Assembly (NCBI GenBank): GCA_902524215.1
Contig: CABZCK010000009.1
Location: 1 to 35,905 of the forward strand
Length of the DNA stretch: 35,905 nucleotides
From: an uncultured SAR116 cluster alpha proteobacterium
GTDB taxonomy: Bacteria; Pseudomonadota; Alphaproteobacteria; Puniceispirillales; Marisalimonadaceae
Direction: 5' to 3'
The notes under the pieces are model-generated. The model saw only the letters and a list, made by a program, of their open reading frames with translations. It was not told the DNA's origin and made no database searches. Position numbers and translations under genes: made by a program. This document shows, one piece after another, positions 18,794-28,040 of the stretch (position 1 is its first letter; every line of letters starts with the position of its first letter).

Positions 18794-19330
18794 ATGGAAA
18801 AAACAACCAAGTTTAAAAATATTTATTTTGTGTTCTACGTTTTCCTTTTTGCTTTTGGAATGCTAGGCCTATCATTTGCATCTGTTCCTTTATATGATTT
18901 ATTTTGTAGAGTTACTGGATATGCAGGTACAACTCAAAAAGCATCTATAGCGCCAGGTCCAAAAGTTGATGCTAGTTTGTATAAAGTAAGATTTGATGCA
19001 AATATTTCTCCAGACCTTAATTGGACATTTGTCGCACCTAGTGATGAAATTCAATTAAAACCTGGTGTTGAAAAAATAATTTACTATACCGCTAAAAACT
19101 TATCAAATGAACCATCTACAGGAACAGCGTCATTTAATGTTTCACCTCCAAAAGCTGGTTCAGTTTTTATGAAAATTGAATGTTTTTGTTTTATAAATCA
19201 GAAATTGATGCCAAATGAAGAAATTAAAATGCCTGTAAGTTTTTATATTGATCCTGAAATTGACAATGATGATAATCTTAAATCTTTAAATGAAATAACT
19301 TTATCATACACTTTTTTTAAGGTTGAATAA
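18794..19330 (+). CDS. ctaG: Cytochrome c oxidase assembly protein CtaG/Cox11 (CuB insertion)
   Basis: The 178-aa protein has one N-terminal membrane helix (about 8-30), the segment VPLYDLFCRVTGYAGTTQ with Cys38, and a periplasmic beta-domain with the copper motif CFCF (Cys130, Cys132) followed by INQKL. Cox11 proteins deliver copper to CuB of subunit I. Length is normal for bacteria. It abuts the 46-aa ORF upstream. A 70-base gap separates it from coxC. Confidence 0.96.
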   Translation: MEKTTKFKNIYFVFYVFLFAFGMLGLSFASVPLYDLFCRVTGYAGTTQKASIAPGPKVDASLYKVRFDANISPDLNWTFVAPSDEIQLKPGVEKIIYYTAKNLSNEPSTGTASFNVSPPKAGSVFMKIECFCFINQKLMPNEEIKMPVSFYIDPEIDNDDNLKSLNEITLSYTFFKVE

Positions 19331-19354
19331 TTAAGATTTTCAAACCAAATTACT

Positions 19355-19383
19355 TTGATTTATATGTGATTTTAATTTATAAA
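19355..19383 (+). promoter_or_regulatory. Candidate internal promoter for coxC
   Basis: TTGATT (19355-19360) and TATAAA (19378-19383) are spaced by exactly 17 bases, matching 4 and 5 of 6 consensus positions. The predicted start near 19390 would give a leader of about 11 bases beginning at the AAGGAG ribosome site (19390-19395). It lies in the only sizeable gap inside the cox run. Chance occurrence is possible in A/T-rich DNA. Confidence 0.4.
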
Positions 19384-19400
19384 TATTCTAAGGAGTATTT

Positions 19401-20186
19401 ATGAGCGGAGACCAAAAACATCAATATCATTTAGTTGAACCAAGTCCTTGGCCTGCAGTTGGCTCTGCAGCTGGATTTACTCTAGTATTAGGGTTAACAA
19501 TGTTTATGCATGAATATGCTTATTCCGTTTACATTTTAGGGGCTGGTGTTTTAATGGTGTTAGCTACAATGTTTTTCTGGTGGAGAGACGTAGTTAGAGA
19601 AGCTGAATTCCAAGGTCATCATACCCCTATAGTTCAAATAGGCATGCGTTATGGGATGATGTTATTTATATCATCAGAGGTGATGTTTTTTGTGGCTTTT
19701 TTCTGGGCTTTCTTTGATGCAAGTCTTTATCCTGATACAGGTGTTTGGCCACCCGCAGATATCACAACTTTTGATCCTTTTGATCTTCCACTAATAAACA
19801 CAATGATACTTCTTCTATCTGGATGTACAGTAACTTGGTCTCACCATGCTTTACAACATGGCAATAGAAAAGATTTTATAACAGGTCTAGTTCTTACAGT
19901 TTTATTAGGTGCAGCTTTTACCGCATTGCAAGCATATGAGTATACTCATGCAGCTTTTGGCTTCACAGACGGTATATATGCATCAACTTTTTACATGGCT
20001 ACGGGTTTTCATGGGTTTCATGTTCTTGTTGGAACAATATTTTTAGCTGTATGTTTGTTTAGAGGAATTAAAGGTCATTTCACATCCGAACATCATTTTG
20101 GTTTTGAAGCAGCGGCGTGGTATTGGCATTTTGTAGATGTTGTCTGGTTATTTTTATTTGTCTGTGTTTACTGGTGGGGTGGCTAA
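19401..20186 (+). CDS. coxC: Cytochrome c oxidase subunit III
   Basis: A 261-aa seven-helix protein with the subunit III hallmarks HQYHLVEPSPWPAVGS at the N-terminus, SSEVMFFVAFFWAFFDASL with the conserved Glu, GVWPP, and the C-terminal FHGFHVLVGT and WHFVDVVWLFLFVCVYWWG. Subunit III stabilises subunit I during turnover and keeps proton uptake through the D-channel efficient. The AAGGAG site 5 bases before the ATG supports the start. The protein ends with the usual WWGG. Confidence 0.97.
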   Translation: MSGDQKHQYHLVEPSPWPAVGSAAGFTLVLGLTMFMHEYAYSVYILGAGVLMVLATMFFWWRDVVREAEFQGHHTPIVQIGMRYGMMLFISSEVMFFVAFFWAFFDASLYPDTGVWPPADITTFDPFDLPLINTMILLLSGCTVTWSHHALQHGNRKDFITGLVLTVLLGAAFTALQAYEYTHAAFGFTDGIYASTFYMATGFHGFHVLVGTIFLAVCLFRGIKGHFTSEHHFGFEAAAWYWHFVDVVWLFLFVCVYWWGG

Positions 20187-20200
20187 AGTCTTTTAGTCAA

Positions 20201-20938
20201 ATGAAATCAATTCAATTTCGTCCATTATTATGGCCAACATTATTTAGCATAGTTTCTTTTTTAGTTTTAATTTCACTTGGTACTTGGCAAGTTAAAAGAC
20301 TAATTTGGAAAAATAATATAATTTCAAATTATACAGAAAAATTTGAAAAGAATAAGATTTTATATGAAAAATCATTTAAATATGATAGCACACAGGAATT
20401 TAGAAGAGTTTTAATTAAAGGAAAGTTTTTAAACAATAAAGAAACTTTAATTATAGGAAAAACATATGAAGGAAATGCCGGATTTCATTTAGTTACACCA
20501 ATTCTGACAAATGATAATAAGGTTGTACTAATAAATCGAGGTTGGATTAGTGAAAAACTTAAACTACAAAAATCAAGACCATTTACTATAATTGAAGAAG
20601 AAGTTACCGTTGATGGAATAATAAGAAAGCCACAATTAAAAGGATATTTTGTTCCTAAAAATGATATAGAAGATGATTTTTGGTTTACAATAAAACCAAA
20701 TGAAATAAAAAAAGCCCGTGAATTAGAGAAGTATAGTTTTGAAGAAAACTTTTTTATAGATGCAATTAGAAATAAAAACAATCGAAAATTACCAATTGCT
20801 GCCCTTGGAAAACCAAATTTTAGGAATCAACATTTGTCTTATGCTATTACTTGGTATAGTTTAGCTTTAACTCTAGTTATAATTTATTTTATATTTCATA
20901 TTAAAGAAAAAAGATTAACATTTAAGAAAAGAAGATGA
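20201..20938 (+). CDS. surf1: SURF1 family cytochrome oxidase assembly protein
   Basis: The 245-aa protein has the SURF1 layout: a first transmembrane helix in FRPLLWPTLFSIVSFLVLISLGTWQ (starting the family's LGxWQxxR), a periplasmic domain containing RRVLIKGKF, GNAGFHLVTPI and VLINRGWI, and a second helix in LSYAITWYSLALTLVIIYF. It helps place heme a in subunit I. I start it at the ATG at 20201, 14 bases after coxC. A longer frame from 20117 lies inside coxC and would add 28 non-homologous Cys-rich residues. It overlaps thrC by 4 bases. Confidence 0.93.
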   Translation: MKSIQFRPLLWPTLFSIVSFLVLISLGTWQVKRLIWKNNIISNYTEKFEKNKILYEKSFKYDSTQEFRRVLIKGKFLNNKETLIIGKTYEGNAGFHLVTPILTNDNKVVLINRGWISEKLKLQKSRPFTIIEEEVTVDGIIRKPQLKGYFVPKNDIEDDFWFTIKPNEIKKARELEKYSFEENFFIDAIRNKNNRKLPIAALGKPNFRNQHLSYAITWYSLALTLVIIYFIFHIKEKRLTFKKRR

Positions 20939-22347
20939 TGACCGAAATTAAATATTTAAGCACAAGAGGTCAAGAATCTAATTTAAATTTTGAAGATGTT
21001 CTTTTGTCTGGATTGGCAAGAGATGGCGGATTGTATTTACCTAATACTTGGCCAAGATTTTCTAATTTAGAATTAAATGAGATGAAAAATTTAGATTATA
21101 TTTCTCTTGCCGAGAAAATAATTTCGCCTTTTGTTAGTAAAGAAATTAGATCTAAATTGTATGAAATGTGTAGACAAGTGTATAGTAATTTTAATCATGA
21201 AGAGGTTGTACCAATTAAAAAGTTAGATACTAATTTATATATCATGGAACTTTTTTACGGACCCACTTTTGCATTTAAAGATTATGCAATGCAATTTTTA
21301 GCTCATGTATTTGATTATGTTCTGAAAGAGAAGAAAAAAAAGATTTTAATTGTAGGTGCAACTAGTGGTGACACAGGATCTGCCGCACTAGAAGCTTTTA
21401 AAAATAATACAAATGTTGATTTATTTATTTTATTTCCAAATAACAAAATTTCCTTAATTCAACAAAAACAAATGACAACAATTTTTAAAAAAGGTTGTCA
21501 ATCTGTAGCTATTGAAACTGACTTTGATGGTTGTCAATCAATTGTAAAAAGTTTATTCAGCGATTTGAATTTTAAAGATGAAGTAAAGTTGTCAGCGATT
21601 AATTCTATTAATTGGGTACGATTAATACCTCAAGTTGTGTATTATTTTTATGGAGCATTTAAGTTAGGCGCACCAAATAAAAAAGTTAATTTTTCAGTTC
21701 CAACTGGGAATTTTGGAAATATCTTTGCTGGCTGGGTTGCTAAAAAAATGGGATTACCAATTAATACTCTTATTTGTGCTTCTAACCAAAATGACATTTT
21801 AACTAGATTTTTTGATTCAGGAACTATGGAAAGAAAGTGTGTAGAAGAATCTTATAGCCCTAGTATGGATATTCAGGTTTCAAGTAATTTTGAAAGACTT
21901 TTATTTGAAATGCTGGGAAGAGATAGCGATGCTCTTAATTTTTATATGGAACAATTTGAAAAAAATAAAAAATTTAATATTGATAAACCAATGTTGGAAA
22001 GATTTAATGATGATTTTGCAAGTTTTAAGGTTTCTGATGATGGAATCATAGATGAAATTAAAAATACTTATAATAAATCTAAATACTTGTTAGATCCTCA
22101 CTCAGCTGTAGGTCTAAGAGCTGCAAAAACTGCAATTTCTGAAGGAAGAGTAGATGATAAAATTCCACTAATTTCTCTAGCTTGTGCGCATCCAGCGAAA
22201 TTTTCAAAAGTGATAGAAAAAAGTTTAAATTTTTCTCCAAAAAATCCTCAACCTTTAGAACTAATTTTAAAAAAAGAAGAAAATTTTGAAATTTTAAATA
22301 ATCAGATTCATGAAATTAAATCCTACATAAAGAACAATATGAGATAA
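20935..22347 (+). CDS. thrC: Threonine synthase
   Basis: A 470-aa PLP enzyme with LSTRGQ near the N-terminus, the Lys-containing PLP motif PTFAFKDYAMQ, the phosphate-binding GATSGDTGSAA loop and SVPTGNFGNIFAGW. It converts O-phosphohomoserine to threonine; the kinase making its substrate (ThrB) is encoded at 27061-28032. Length fits the proteobacterial/yeast class. Two adjacent ATGs exist (20935 and 20938); the first overlaps the surf1 stop in ATGA style. Linkage of cox genes, thrC and an M16 peptidase is common in alphaproteobacteria. Confidence 0.96.
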   Translation: MMTEIKYLSTRGQESNLNFEDVLLSGLARDGGLYLPNTWPRFSNLELNEMKNLDYISLAEKIISPFVSKEIRSKLYEMCRQVYSNFNHEEVVPIKKLDTNLYIMELFYGPTFAFKDYAMQFLAHVFDYVLKEKKKKILIVGATSGDTGSAALEAFKNNTNVDLFILFPNNKISLIQQKQMTTIFKKGCQSVAIETDFDGCQSIVKSLFSDLNFKDEVKLSAINSINWVRLIPQVVYYFYGAFKLGAPNKKVNFSVPTGNFGNIFAGWVAKKMGLPINTLICASNQNDILTRFFDSGTMERKCVEESYSPSMDIQVSSNFERLLFEMLGRDSDALNFYMEQFEKNKKFNIDKPMLERFNDDFASFKVSDDGIIDEIKNTYNKSKYLLDPHSAVGLRAAKTAISEGRVDDKIPLISLACAHPAKFSKVIEKSLNFSPKNPQPLELILKKEENFEILNNQIHEIKSYIKNNMR

Positions 22348-22349
22348 AT

Positions 22350-23591
22350 ATGACAGCAAAAACAATTACCTTAAGTAATGGACTTACCATCCTTTTAGAT
22401 CATTTTAATTCTAATACATTATCTATTGGTTTGTGGTTGAATGTTGGAAGCGTAAATGAAAATAATAAACAATTAGGTATTGCACATATGCTTGAACATA
22501 TGGCATTTAAAGGGACTAAAAATAGAAATGCTTTTGATATTTCTAAGGAAATAGAGGATGTGGGTGGAGACATTAATGCATATACAAGTAAAGAGAATAC
22601 TGCTTATTATGTAAAGTTACTTCCTAGTAACTATGAGTTAGGCATTGAAATTTTATCTGATATTTTCTTAAACTCTACTTTTCCTAAAGAAGAAATTGAA
22701 AGAGAAAGAGGAGTTATAATTTCAGAAATTGGTCAGTCTAACGATATGCCAGATGATAAGGTCTTTGATAAGTTTTACTCTTTAGCTTATCAAAATCAAT
22801 CAATTGGAAAACCAATATTAGGAACAAAAGTTTCAGTTGGTGGGTTTAATAAAGATGATTTAAAAGAATTTTGTAATCAAAATTATAATCCGTCAAATTT
22901 GATAATTGGTATTAGTGGTAAATTTGATCAAAAGAAAATTACTAATCAAATTAAAAAGAATTTTGAATTTTTAACATCAGGTAATAAAAGTACTAAACCC
23001 AAATATAAATGGAATTCTGGATTTCATTCTGAAAAAAAAGATTTACAGCAAGCACATGTAGTTTTTGGAGTGGAAGGATTGAGTAATGTAGATAAACAAA
23101 GACTAGACCTTTCTGCATTATCAATAATTTTAGGTGGTGGGATGTCTTCAAAATTATTTCAAGAAATCAGAGAAAAAAAAGGTTTATGTTACAGTATTTT
23201 TTCCTTTCAAAGTCAATTTTTATCTTCTGGTATTTTTGGTTTTTATTCTGCATGTAATCCAAATGATCTTGGAAATTTATTAGACACTTCTTTAAATGAA
23301 ATTAAAAATTTAAGTAAAAACATTACTATTAATGATCTAGATAGAGCAAAAGCTCAATTAAGCTCAGGCTTTATAAGGGCCCAAGATTTTACATTTAGTC
23401 GTTTAGAAAGAAATGTTAAAAGTCTTTTTAATCATTCTAAAATGTTTTCAGAAGATTATATTCTAAAAAAAATTAGCGAGCTGAAAATTTCAAATCTTTT
23501 AGATTTATATGATAGATTATTCCATGAACCTAAAACTGTGTTATCTATAATTGGACCAGATCAAAAAGATTTTTCAAACTTAAATTTATAA
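22350..23591 (+). CDS. M16 family zinc peptidase (mitochondrial processing peptidase-like)
   Basis: The 413-aa protein has the inverted zinc motif HMLEH (His46, Glu49, His50) with the further Glu ligand at about 126 in GVIISEI, and the downstream GGGMSSKLFQEIREKKGLCYSI block shared with beta-MPP and bacterial PqqL/YmxG-type enzymes. Such proteins cleave peptides in a closed two-domain chamber; the rickettsial and alphaproteobacterial members are the closest bacterial relatives of mitochondrial processing peptidase. The ATG is 2 bases after thrC. It carries no signal peptide, so a cytoplasmic location is likely. It converges on yqgE with 8 bases between stops. Confidence 0.95.
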   Translation: MTAKTITLSNGLTILLDHFNSNTLSIGLWLNVGSVNENNKQLGIAHMLEHMAFKGTKNRNAFDISKEIEDVGGDINAYTSKENTAYYVKLLPSNYELGIEILSDIFLNSTFPKEEIERERGVIISEIGQSNDMPDDKVFDKFYSLAYQNQSIGKPILGTKVSVGGFNKDDLKEFCNQNYNPSNLIIGISGKFDQKKITNQIKKNFEFLTSGNKSTKPKYKWNSGFHSEKKDLQQAHVVFGVEGLSNVDKQRLDLSALSIILGGGMSSKLFQEIREKKGLCYSIFSFQSQFLSSGIFGFYSACNPNDLGNLLDTSLNEIKNLSKNITINDLDRAKAQLSSGFIRAQDFTFSRLERNVKSLFNHSKMFSEDYILKKISELKISNLLDLYDRLFHEPKTVLSIIGPDQKDFSNLNL

Positions 23592-23599
23592 TTTTTAAA

Positions 23600-24160
23600 T
23601 TAAGCATTCCCATGATATGGGTTTAATTTTTCCTTGACGATACCTGATTTTTCTATACAAATTTCCCATATTTTGTTGATCTCATTATTTTGAAAAATAA
23701 TTTGATTTGAAGTATTCATCAAATGCCAAGAATTTTCTAACATCTCATTGTTAAATTGTTTATATCCCCAAACTGAACATCCAAGAAAAACTTTATAAAA
23801 TTTAGGAGGTTTATTATTTGATATGTCTTCTAAAATTTTTAAAGAGGTTGTTAATCTTAGATTTTTATTTATTGTTTCACTACCGTCATATTTGCATTCA
23901 CTGGAATGTAATATAAATCCTTGACTTGTATGAACAGGTCCACCTATAAACACATCTTGATTTACTAATTTATCACTTACATTAAGTTTTATATTTTTTA
24001 AAATATTACTTACTTTAATGTTTTGCACAGGTTTGTTAATTATAAGTCCCATGATAGCTTTTTCTGAAAACTCACAAATTAATATTACTGTTTTTTGAAA
24101 AAATGGGTCAATTAAATTAGGCATAGAGATTAAAAGTTGACCAAAATAAGTATCATTCAT
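23600..24160 (-). CDS. YqgE/AlgH family protein
   Basis: A 186-aa protein with the family's N-terminal GQLLISMPNLIDPFFQKTVI, then IMGLIINKP, VFIGGPVHTSQGFILHS and FLGCSVWGYKQFNNEM. The family (formerly DUF179, UPF0301) is widespread in proteobacteria; its biochemical role is not settled. Length is normal. The ATG at 24160 is divergent from the dsbD-like gene across 49 very A/T-rich bases, which must hold promoters for both. Confidence 0.93.
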   Translation of the reverse strand: MNDTYFGQLLISMPNLIDPFFQKTVILICEFSEKAIMGLIINKPVQNIKVSNILKNIKLNVSDKLVNQDVFIGGPVHTSQGFILHSSECKYDGSETINKNLRLTTSLKILEDISNNKPPKFYKVFLGCSVWGYKQFNNEMLENSWHLMNTSNQIIFQNNEINKIWEICIEKSGIVKEKLNPYHGNA

Positions 24161-24209
24161 ATATATATTCTACATATAACATGAAATGAAAAAATAAAAA
24201 TATATAAAA

Positions 24210-26102
24210 ATGAATATTTTCGTAAAATTATTAAATTTAATAAAACTATGGGTTATTTTAATTTTAATTTTCTCATCTTCATCACAAGCAAATTTATTAA
24301 ATGAAAATAAACTCAATTATAAAGCTGACCTTCTATTTGGTAATTTTAACGACAAAAAAAATTATTTACTTGCTGGTGTTAAAGTTAAATTAGATAATAA
24401 TTGGAAAATTTATTGGAAAAATCCAGGTGAAGCAGGTTTGCCTCCCAAAATTATATTTGATAAAATCAGTAATGTATCAAATGTTAATCTGTTATTTCCA
24501 GAACCTAAAAGTTTTAAATTTTTTAATATAGATACATTTGGTTATGATAAAGAAATAATTTTTCCATTAAAAATTTATGTTAAAAATCCTGAAAAAATAA
24601 TTTTTGGAAATTTAAAATTTAATGCACAAATCTGTAATCAAATTTGTGTTCCCATAGAAGAAAATTTTAAATTAAATTATTTCTCTTTAAATTCACAAAT
24701 TTCAAATAGTTCTCTAAAAGTAAATGAAGCACTAAATAAAGTGCCTAAATTATATAATTCACAAAGTAATTTTTTTAAAAAAATCGAAATTAATAATAGT
24801 TTTGCAACGTTGTATTTTACAAGGCCTATATCAAGTTTTCGAATTATAATAGAAAATAAAGATAATTTTATCTTTCCACAAAGTTATCAAACTTATGAGA
24901 ATATTAAAAATAATTTCATAAAATTTAAAATACCTGCAGAATTAAAAAATGAAATTAAAAATGATCAATTAAAGATAAATTTTTTTTCAAATGAAATGAA
25001 CTTTTTTTATGATTTTCCAGTAAAAGATTTTTGGATAACTGAAAAGACTTATTTATATTTTATTTCTATAGCTTTATTGGCAGGATTTATTCTAAATTTT
25101 ATGCCATGTGTTTTGCCTGTATTATCATTAAAAATCGCTAATTTTATATCAACCACAAATAGCAATGGTTTTAAGATTAAAAGGAAAATTTTTAATCAAA
25201 TTTTGGGAATTATTACGTCATTTTTTATATTATTTTTAACTATTAGTTTTTTTAGAAAATTAGGGAATTCAATTACTTGGGGTTTTCAATTTCAAAATGA
25301 TTATTTTTTACTTATTATTTCATTAATTATTTTTTTACTAAGTTTTAACCTTTTTGGTTTTTATGAATTAAGGTTGCCTTTTAAACTTAATCAAACTTTG
25401 TCTAAACTTAATTACAAAAAGTATGAAGATTTTTTGTCAGGTTGTTTATTAACAATTCTTGCAACACCATGTACTGCTCCGTTTGTTGGAACAGCTGTAA
25501 TTTTTGCTTTGTCAGGCAGTTATTTTGAGTCTTTTTTAATTTTCTTTTTTATGTCAATAGGGATGTCTATTCCACTCTTTCTAGTCCTTTTAAATCCTCA
25601 TACATTTAATTTTTTCCCTAAAAGTGGTAAGTGGTTACTTTATTTTAAAAAATTAATGGCTGTAATATTTATGTTATCGGGTGTATGGTTTTTTTCTATT
25701 TTTCTTAATAATAATTTTAATAATATATTTACTTTTAATTATGATAGTCAAATTAATTGGAAAACTTGGGATTTAGAAAAAGATCCTAATTTGATTAAAG
25801 ACTTAGTTTCAGAAAATAAAACGGTTTTTCTAGACATCACTGCTGACTGGTGTATTACATGCCAATATAACAAATTAAATGTTTTAAATGATAAGGATAT
25901 TAAAGAAGTTATTAAAAAAAATGATGTTATTCTATTACAACTAGACTGGACAAAAAAAGATTTAAATATAAAAAATTTCTTAATTTCAAAAGATAGATAT
26001 GGTATTCCTTTCAATGAGATTTATAATTTTAAGTTTAAAGAAGGGCTATTATTGCCGGAGCTTTTAAATAAAAAACAGTTAATTAATATATTAAATCAAT
26101 AA
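24210..26102 (+). CDS. dsbD: DsbD-type protein-disulfide reductase (three-domain)
   Basis: The 630-aa protein has a signal sequence (cleavage near SQA, about residues 26-28), an N-terminal beta-domain with Cys142 and Cys146 (CNQIC), a membrane domain of about eight helices with Cys300 (MPCVLP) and Cys421 (TPCTAP), and a C-terminal thioredoxin-like domain with WCITC (Cys548, Cys551). This is the full relay that carries electrons from cytoplasmic thioredoxin to periplasmic proteins. The close Cys-x3-Cys pair in the N-terminal domain resembles the ScsB/DsbD_N form rather than E. coli DsbD, which has a wider spacing. Possible roles are cytochrome c maturation, copper protein assembly (relevant to the CuA and CuB sites encoded nearby) or peroxide defence with the adjacent peroxiredoxin. 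Confidence 0.92.
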   Translation: MNIFVKLLNLIKLWVILILIFSSSSQANLLNENKLNYKADLLFGNFNDKKNYLLAGVKVKLDNNWKIYWKNPGEAGLPPKIIFDKISNVSNVNLLFPEPKSFKFFNIDTFGYDKEIIFPLKIYVKNPEKIIFGNLKFNAQICNQICVPIEENFKLNYFSLNSQISNSSLKVNEALNKVPKLYNSQSNFFKKIEINNSFATLYFTRPISSFRIIIENKDNFIFPQSYQTYENIKNNFIKFKIPAELKNEIKNDQLKINFFSNEMNFFYDFPVKDFWITEKTYLYFISIALLAGFILNFMPCVLPVLSLKIANFISTTNSNGFKIKRKIFNQILGIITSFFILFLTISFFRKLGNSITWGFQFQNDYFLLIISLIIFLLSFNLFGFYELRLPFKLNQTLSKLNYKKYEDFLSGCLLTILATPCTAPFVGTAVIFALSGSYFESFLIFFFMSIGMSIPLFLVLLNPHTFNFFPKSGKWLLYFKKLMAVIFMLSGVWFFSIFLNNNFNNIFTFNYDSQINWKTWDLEKDPNLIKDLVSENKTVFLDITADWCITCQYNKLNVLNDKDIKEVIKKNDVILLQLDWTKKDLNIKNFLISKDRYGIPFNEIYNFKFKEGLLLPELLNKKQLINILNQ

Positions 26103-26122
26103 TTTTAATTCAGGAGATTAAA

Positions 26123-26593
26123 ATGATTAAGGTTGGAGATGAATTACCCCAAGGTATTTTAAGAACTAAAACAGCAACTATACATGAATTGAAAACAGAT
26201 GAAATGTTCTCTGGGAAAAAAGTTGTTCTGTTTTCACTTCCAGGCGCTTTTACACCAACTTGTTCAGCAAAACATTTACCTGGTTTTAAAAATTTATATC
26301 AAGATATTATACATAAAGGGGTAGACAAAATAATGTGTTTTGCTGTTAATGACCCACATGTCATGAAGGCTTGGGCAGAACAGAATGATGTATTTGGTAA
26401 GATTGAAATGATTTCTGATCCTGATGCCTCTTATACAAAGGAGTTAGGTTTAGATTTTTATACTCCTCATATGGGTATTAGATCAGTTAGATTTGCTATG
26501 ATTATTGATAATAAAGTGATCACTCATTTGTTTGTAGAAGAGCCTGGTGTTTTTGATGTATCAAGTGCTGAAAATATTATCAAACATTTGTAA
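26123..26593 (+). CDS. Peroxiredoxin (Prx5-type)
   Basis: A 156-aa thiol peroxidase with the active-site segment PGAFTPTCSAKHLPGF (peroxidatic Cys47). The later ADVNDPHVMKAW-like segment (AVNDPHVMKAW) and HMGIRSVRFAMII are typical of the Prx5 subfamily. It reduces hydrogen peroxide and organic hydroperoxides using glutathione or thioredoxin-type donors. AGGAG (26112-26116) is 6 bases before the ATG. It follows the dsbD-like gene by 20 bases in the same direction, so they may share a transcript. Its last 14 bases overlap the 3' end of convergent rnhA. Confidence 0.95.
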   Translation: MIKVGDELPQGILRTKTATIHELKTDEMFSGKKVVLFSLPGAFTPTCSAKHLPGFKNLYQDIIHKGVDKIMCFAVNDPHVMKAWAEQNDVFGKIEMISDPDASYTKELGLDFYTPHMGIRSVRFAMIIDNKVITHLFVEEPGVFDVSSAENIIKHL

Positions 26594-27068
26594 TTGTATA
26601 ATTCTCTATATTATAACTTTTTTGATTTTTCATTGATAAAACTGCGTATTCATCAGCTAGATTATTATATGTATTATTTTTATGAGCTTTTACCCAGTTC
26701 CAATTTATTTTGTATGTGTTATTCAAATCATAAAGCTGTAACCACAAATCTTTATTAGCAACTTCTTTTTTTTGTGAGTTTTTCCAGTTATTTTTTATCC
26801 AATTATGAATCCAAACCGAAATACCATTTTTTACATAATTGGAATCTGTAAACAAGTTAATACTTGTTTTTGGATCAATCAATTTAATAACATTGATTGT
26901 TGCTATTAGTTCCATTCTATTATTAGTAGTGTTAGTTTCATATCCTGTTAAAATTGAAATTAAATCATGAATAATAACGCCTGCCCACCCACCAGGACCA
27001 GGATTTCCAGAACATGAACCGTCAGTAAAAATGTCAACTTCTTCTTTTGAAATATCTAATTTAATCAT
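26580..27068 (-). CDS. rnhA: Ribonuclease HI
   Basis: The 162-aa protein carries the RNase HI active site: Asp16 in FTDGSCSGNPGPGGW, Glu53 in TTNNRMELIA, Asp75 in FTDSNYV and Asp138 in NNLADEYA, with the catalytic-loop His in VKAHKNN. It cuts the RNA strand of RNA-DNA hybrids during replication. It is the last gene of the ispH-thrB-rnhA block that is common in alphaproteobacteria; its ATG overlaps the thrB stop by 8 bases. Confidence 0.97.
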   Translation of the reverse strand: MIKLDISKEEVDIFTDGSCSGNPGPGGWAGVIIHDLISILTGYETNTTNNRMELIATINVIKLIDPKTSINLFTDSNYVKNGISVWIHNWIKNNWKNSQKKEVANKDLWLQLYDLNNTYKINWNWVKAHKNNTYNNLADEYAVLSMKNQKSYNIENYTITNV

Positions 27069-28032
27069 ACAAAAAATCTAGTGTATTTGAATTGAAGTAT
27101 AATAATTTATCAATATACTCTTGTGGATCCTTTTTCTTTACATAACTATTTTCTGGTGTATTGTACCAATCAAATAACCTAGTAATAAGAAATCTTAAAG
27201 ATGCACCTTTTGCAAGTATATTTAAGGAAAAAATTTCATCTTTTGTTAAATTATTATGTAGTGTGAAACCTTTTATTAAATTTTTAACTTTCTCAATATT
27301 TAAAGTGTTATGTTGCTCAAAGCACCATGCATTTATGACAATAGCTATTTCATAAATCTTTATATCAACGCAAGAAAAATAAAAATCAATTACACCAGAA
27401 ACTTTATTATTCAAAAAAAATACATTATCTGGAAATAAGTCACCATGTATAATACCTTTTGGCAAGTGAATTGGCCATTTTTCTAAACAATCTGTTAAAC
27501 TATCTTCAATTAAATCATACAGCCCATTACTTAAATTATTAATTTCTTTTTCAGTAATAGAATTTTTGATAGCCATAAAGATTTCATTACAACCTTGAAG
27601 AGATAAATTATTTTTTCGACTTAAAGCACAATATTGACTTTTATTTTGAAGATTACCAATTAAATCTCCAATTAAATAACAATCATTAGGAGTAATTTTT
27701 ACTTTTGGTTTACCTTCTAAAAAATTAACTAAAATATATTTTTTTGTCTTAAATTTGTTTAAAATTTTCCCTTCTTTATTTTCTATGGGTTTGGGTGATA
27801 TAAAATTATTTTTATTTAGAAAGTTCATTAAATTTATAAAAAAAGGGATTTCTTTTGAATCTACTCTATTTTCAAAAATAGTTAATATAAATTTACCTTT
27901 TTTTGCACTAATAAAATAATTTGTATTTTCTATACCTTCTTGAATTCCTTTGAATTGAATTAAGTTACCTATTGGATAATCATTGATTATAGATTGAATC
28001 TCTTTTTCATTTAATTTTGTATAAACAGCCAA
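27061..28032 (-). CDS. thrB: Homoserine kinase (ThrB, APH-fold type)
   Basis: A 323-aa aminoglycoside-phosphotransferase-fold kinase with the N-terminal FKGIQEGIENTNYF, the Brenner motif HGDLFPDNVFF (catalytic Asp) and the metal-binding GVIDFYFS. This is the alphaproteobacterial/pseudomonad type of homoserine kinase, unrelated to the GHMP kinase of E. coli. It makes O-phosphohomoserine for ThrC. The start is TTG at 28032: the peptide MAVYT... is the conserved N-terminus of this family and no ATG lies nearby in frame. It follows ispH by 8 bases. Confidence 0.96.
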   Translation of the reverse strand: MAVYTKLNEKEIQSIINDYPIGNLIQFKGIQEGIENTNYFISAKKGKFILTIFENRVDSKEIPFFINLMNFLNKNNFISPKPIENKEGKILNKFKTKKYILVNFLEGKPKVKITPNDCYLIGDLIGNLQNKSQYCALSRKNNLSLQGCNEIFMAIKNSITEKEINNLSNGLYDLIEDSLTDCLEKWPIHLPKGIIHGDLFPDNVFFLNNKVSGVIDFYFSCVDIKIYEIAIVINAWCFEQHNTLNIEKVKNLIKGFTLHNNLTKDEIFSLNILAKGASLRFLITRLFDWYNTPENSYVKKKDPQEYIDKLLYFNSNTLDFLYD

Positions 28033-28040
28033 TTTAAAAA

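Noticed and set aside
20117-20200. Longer SURF1 start inside coxC
   Set aside because: The extra 28 residues are out-of-frame coxC sequence, Cys-rich and unlike SURF1; the ATG at 20201 gives the normal N-terminus.
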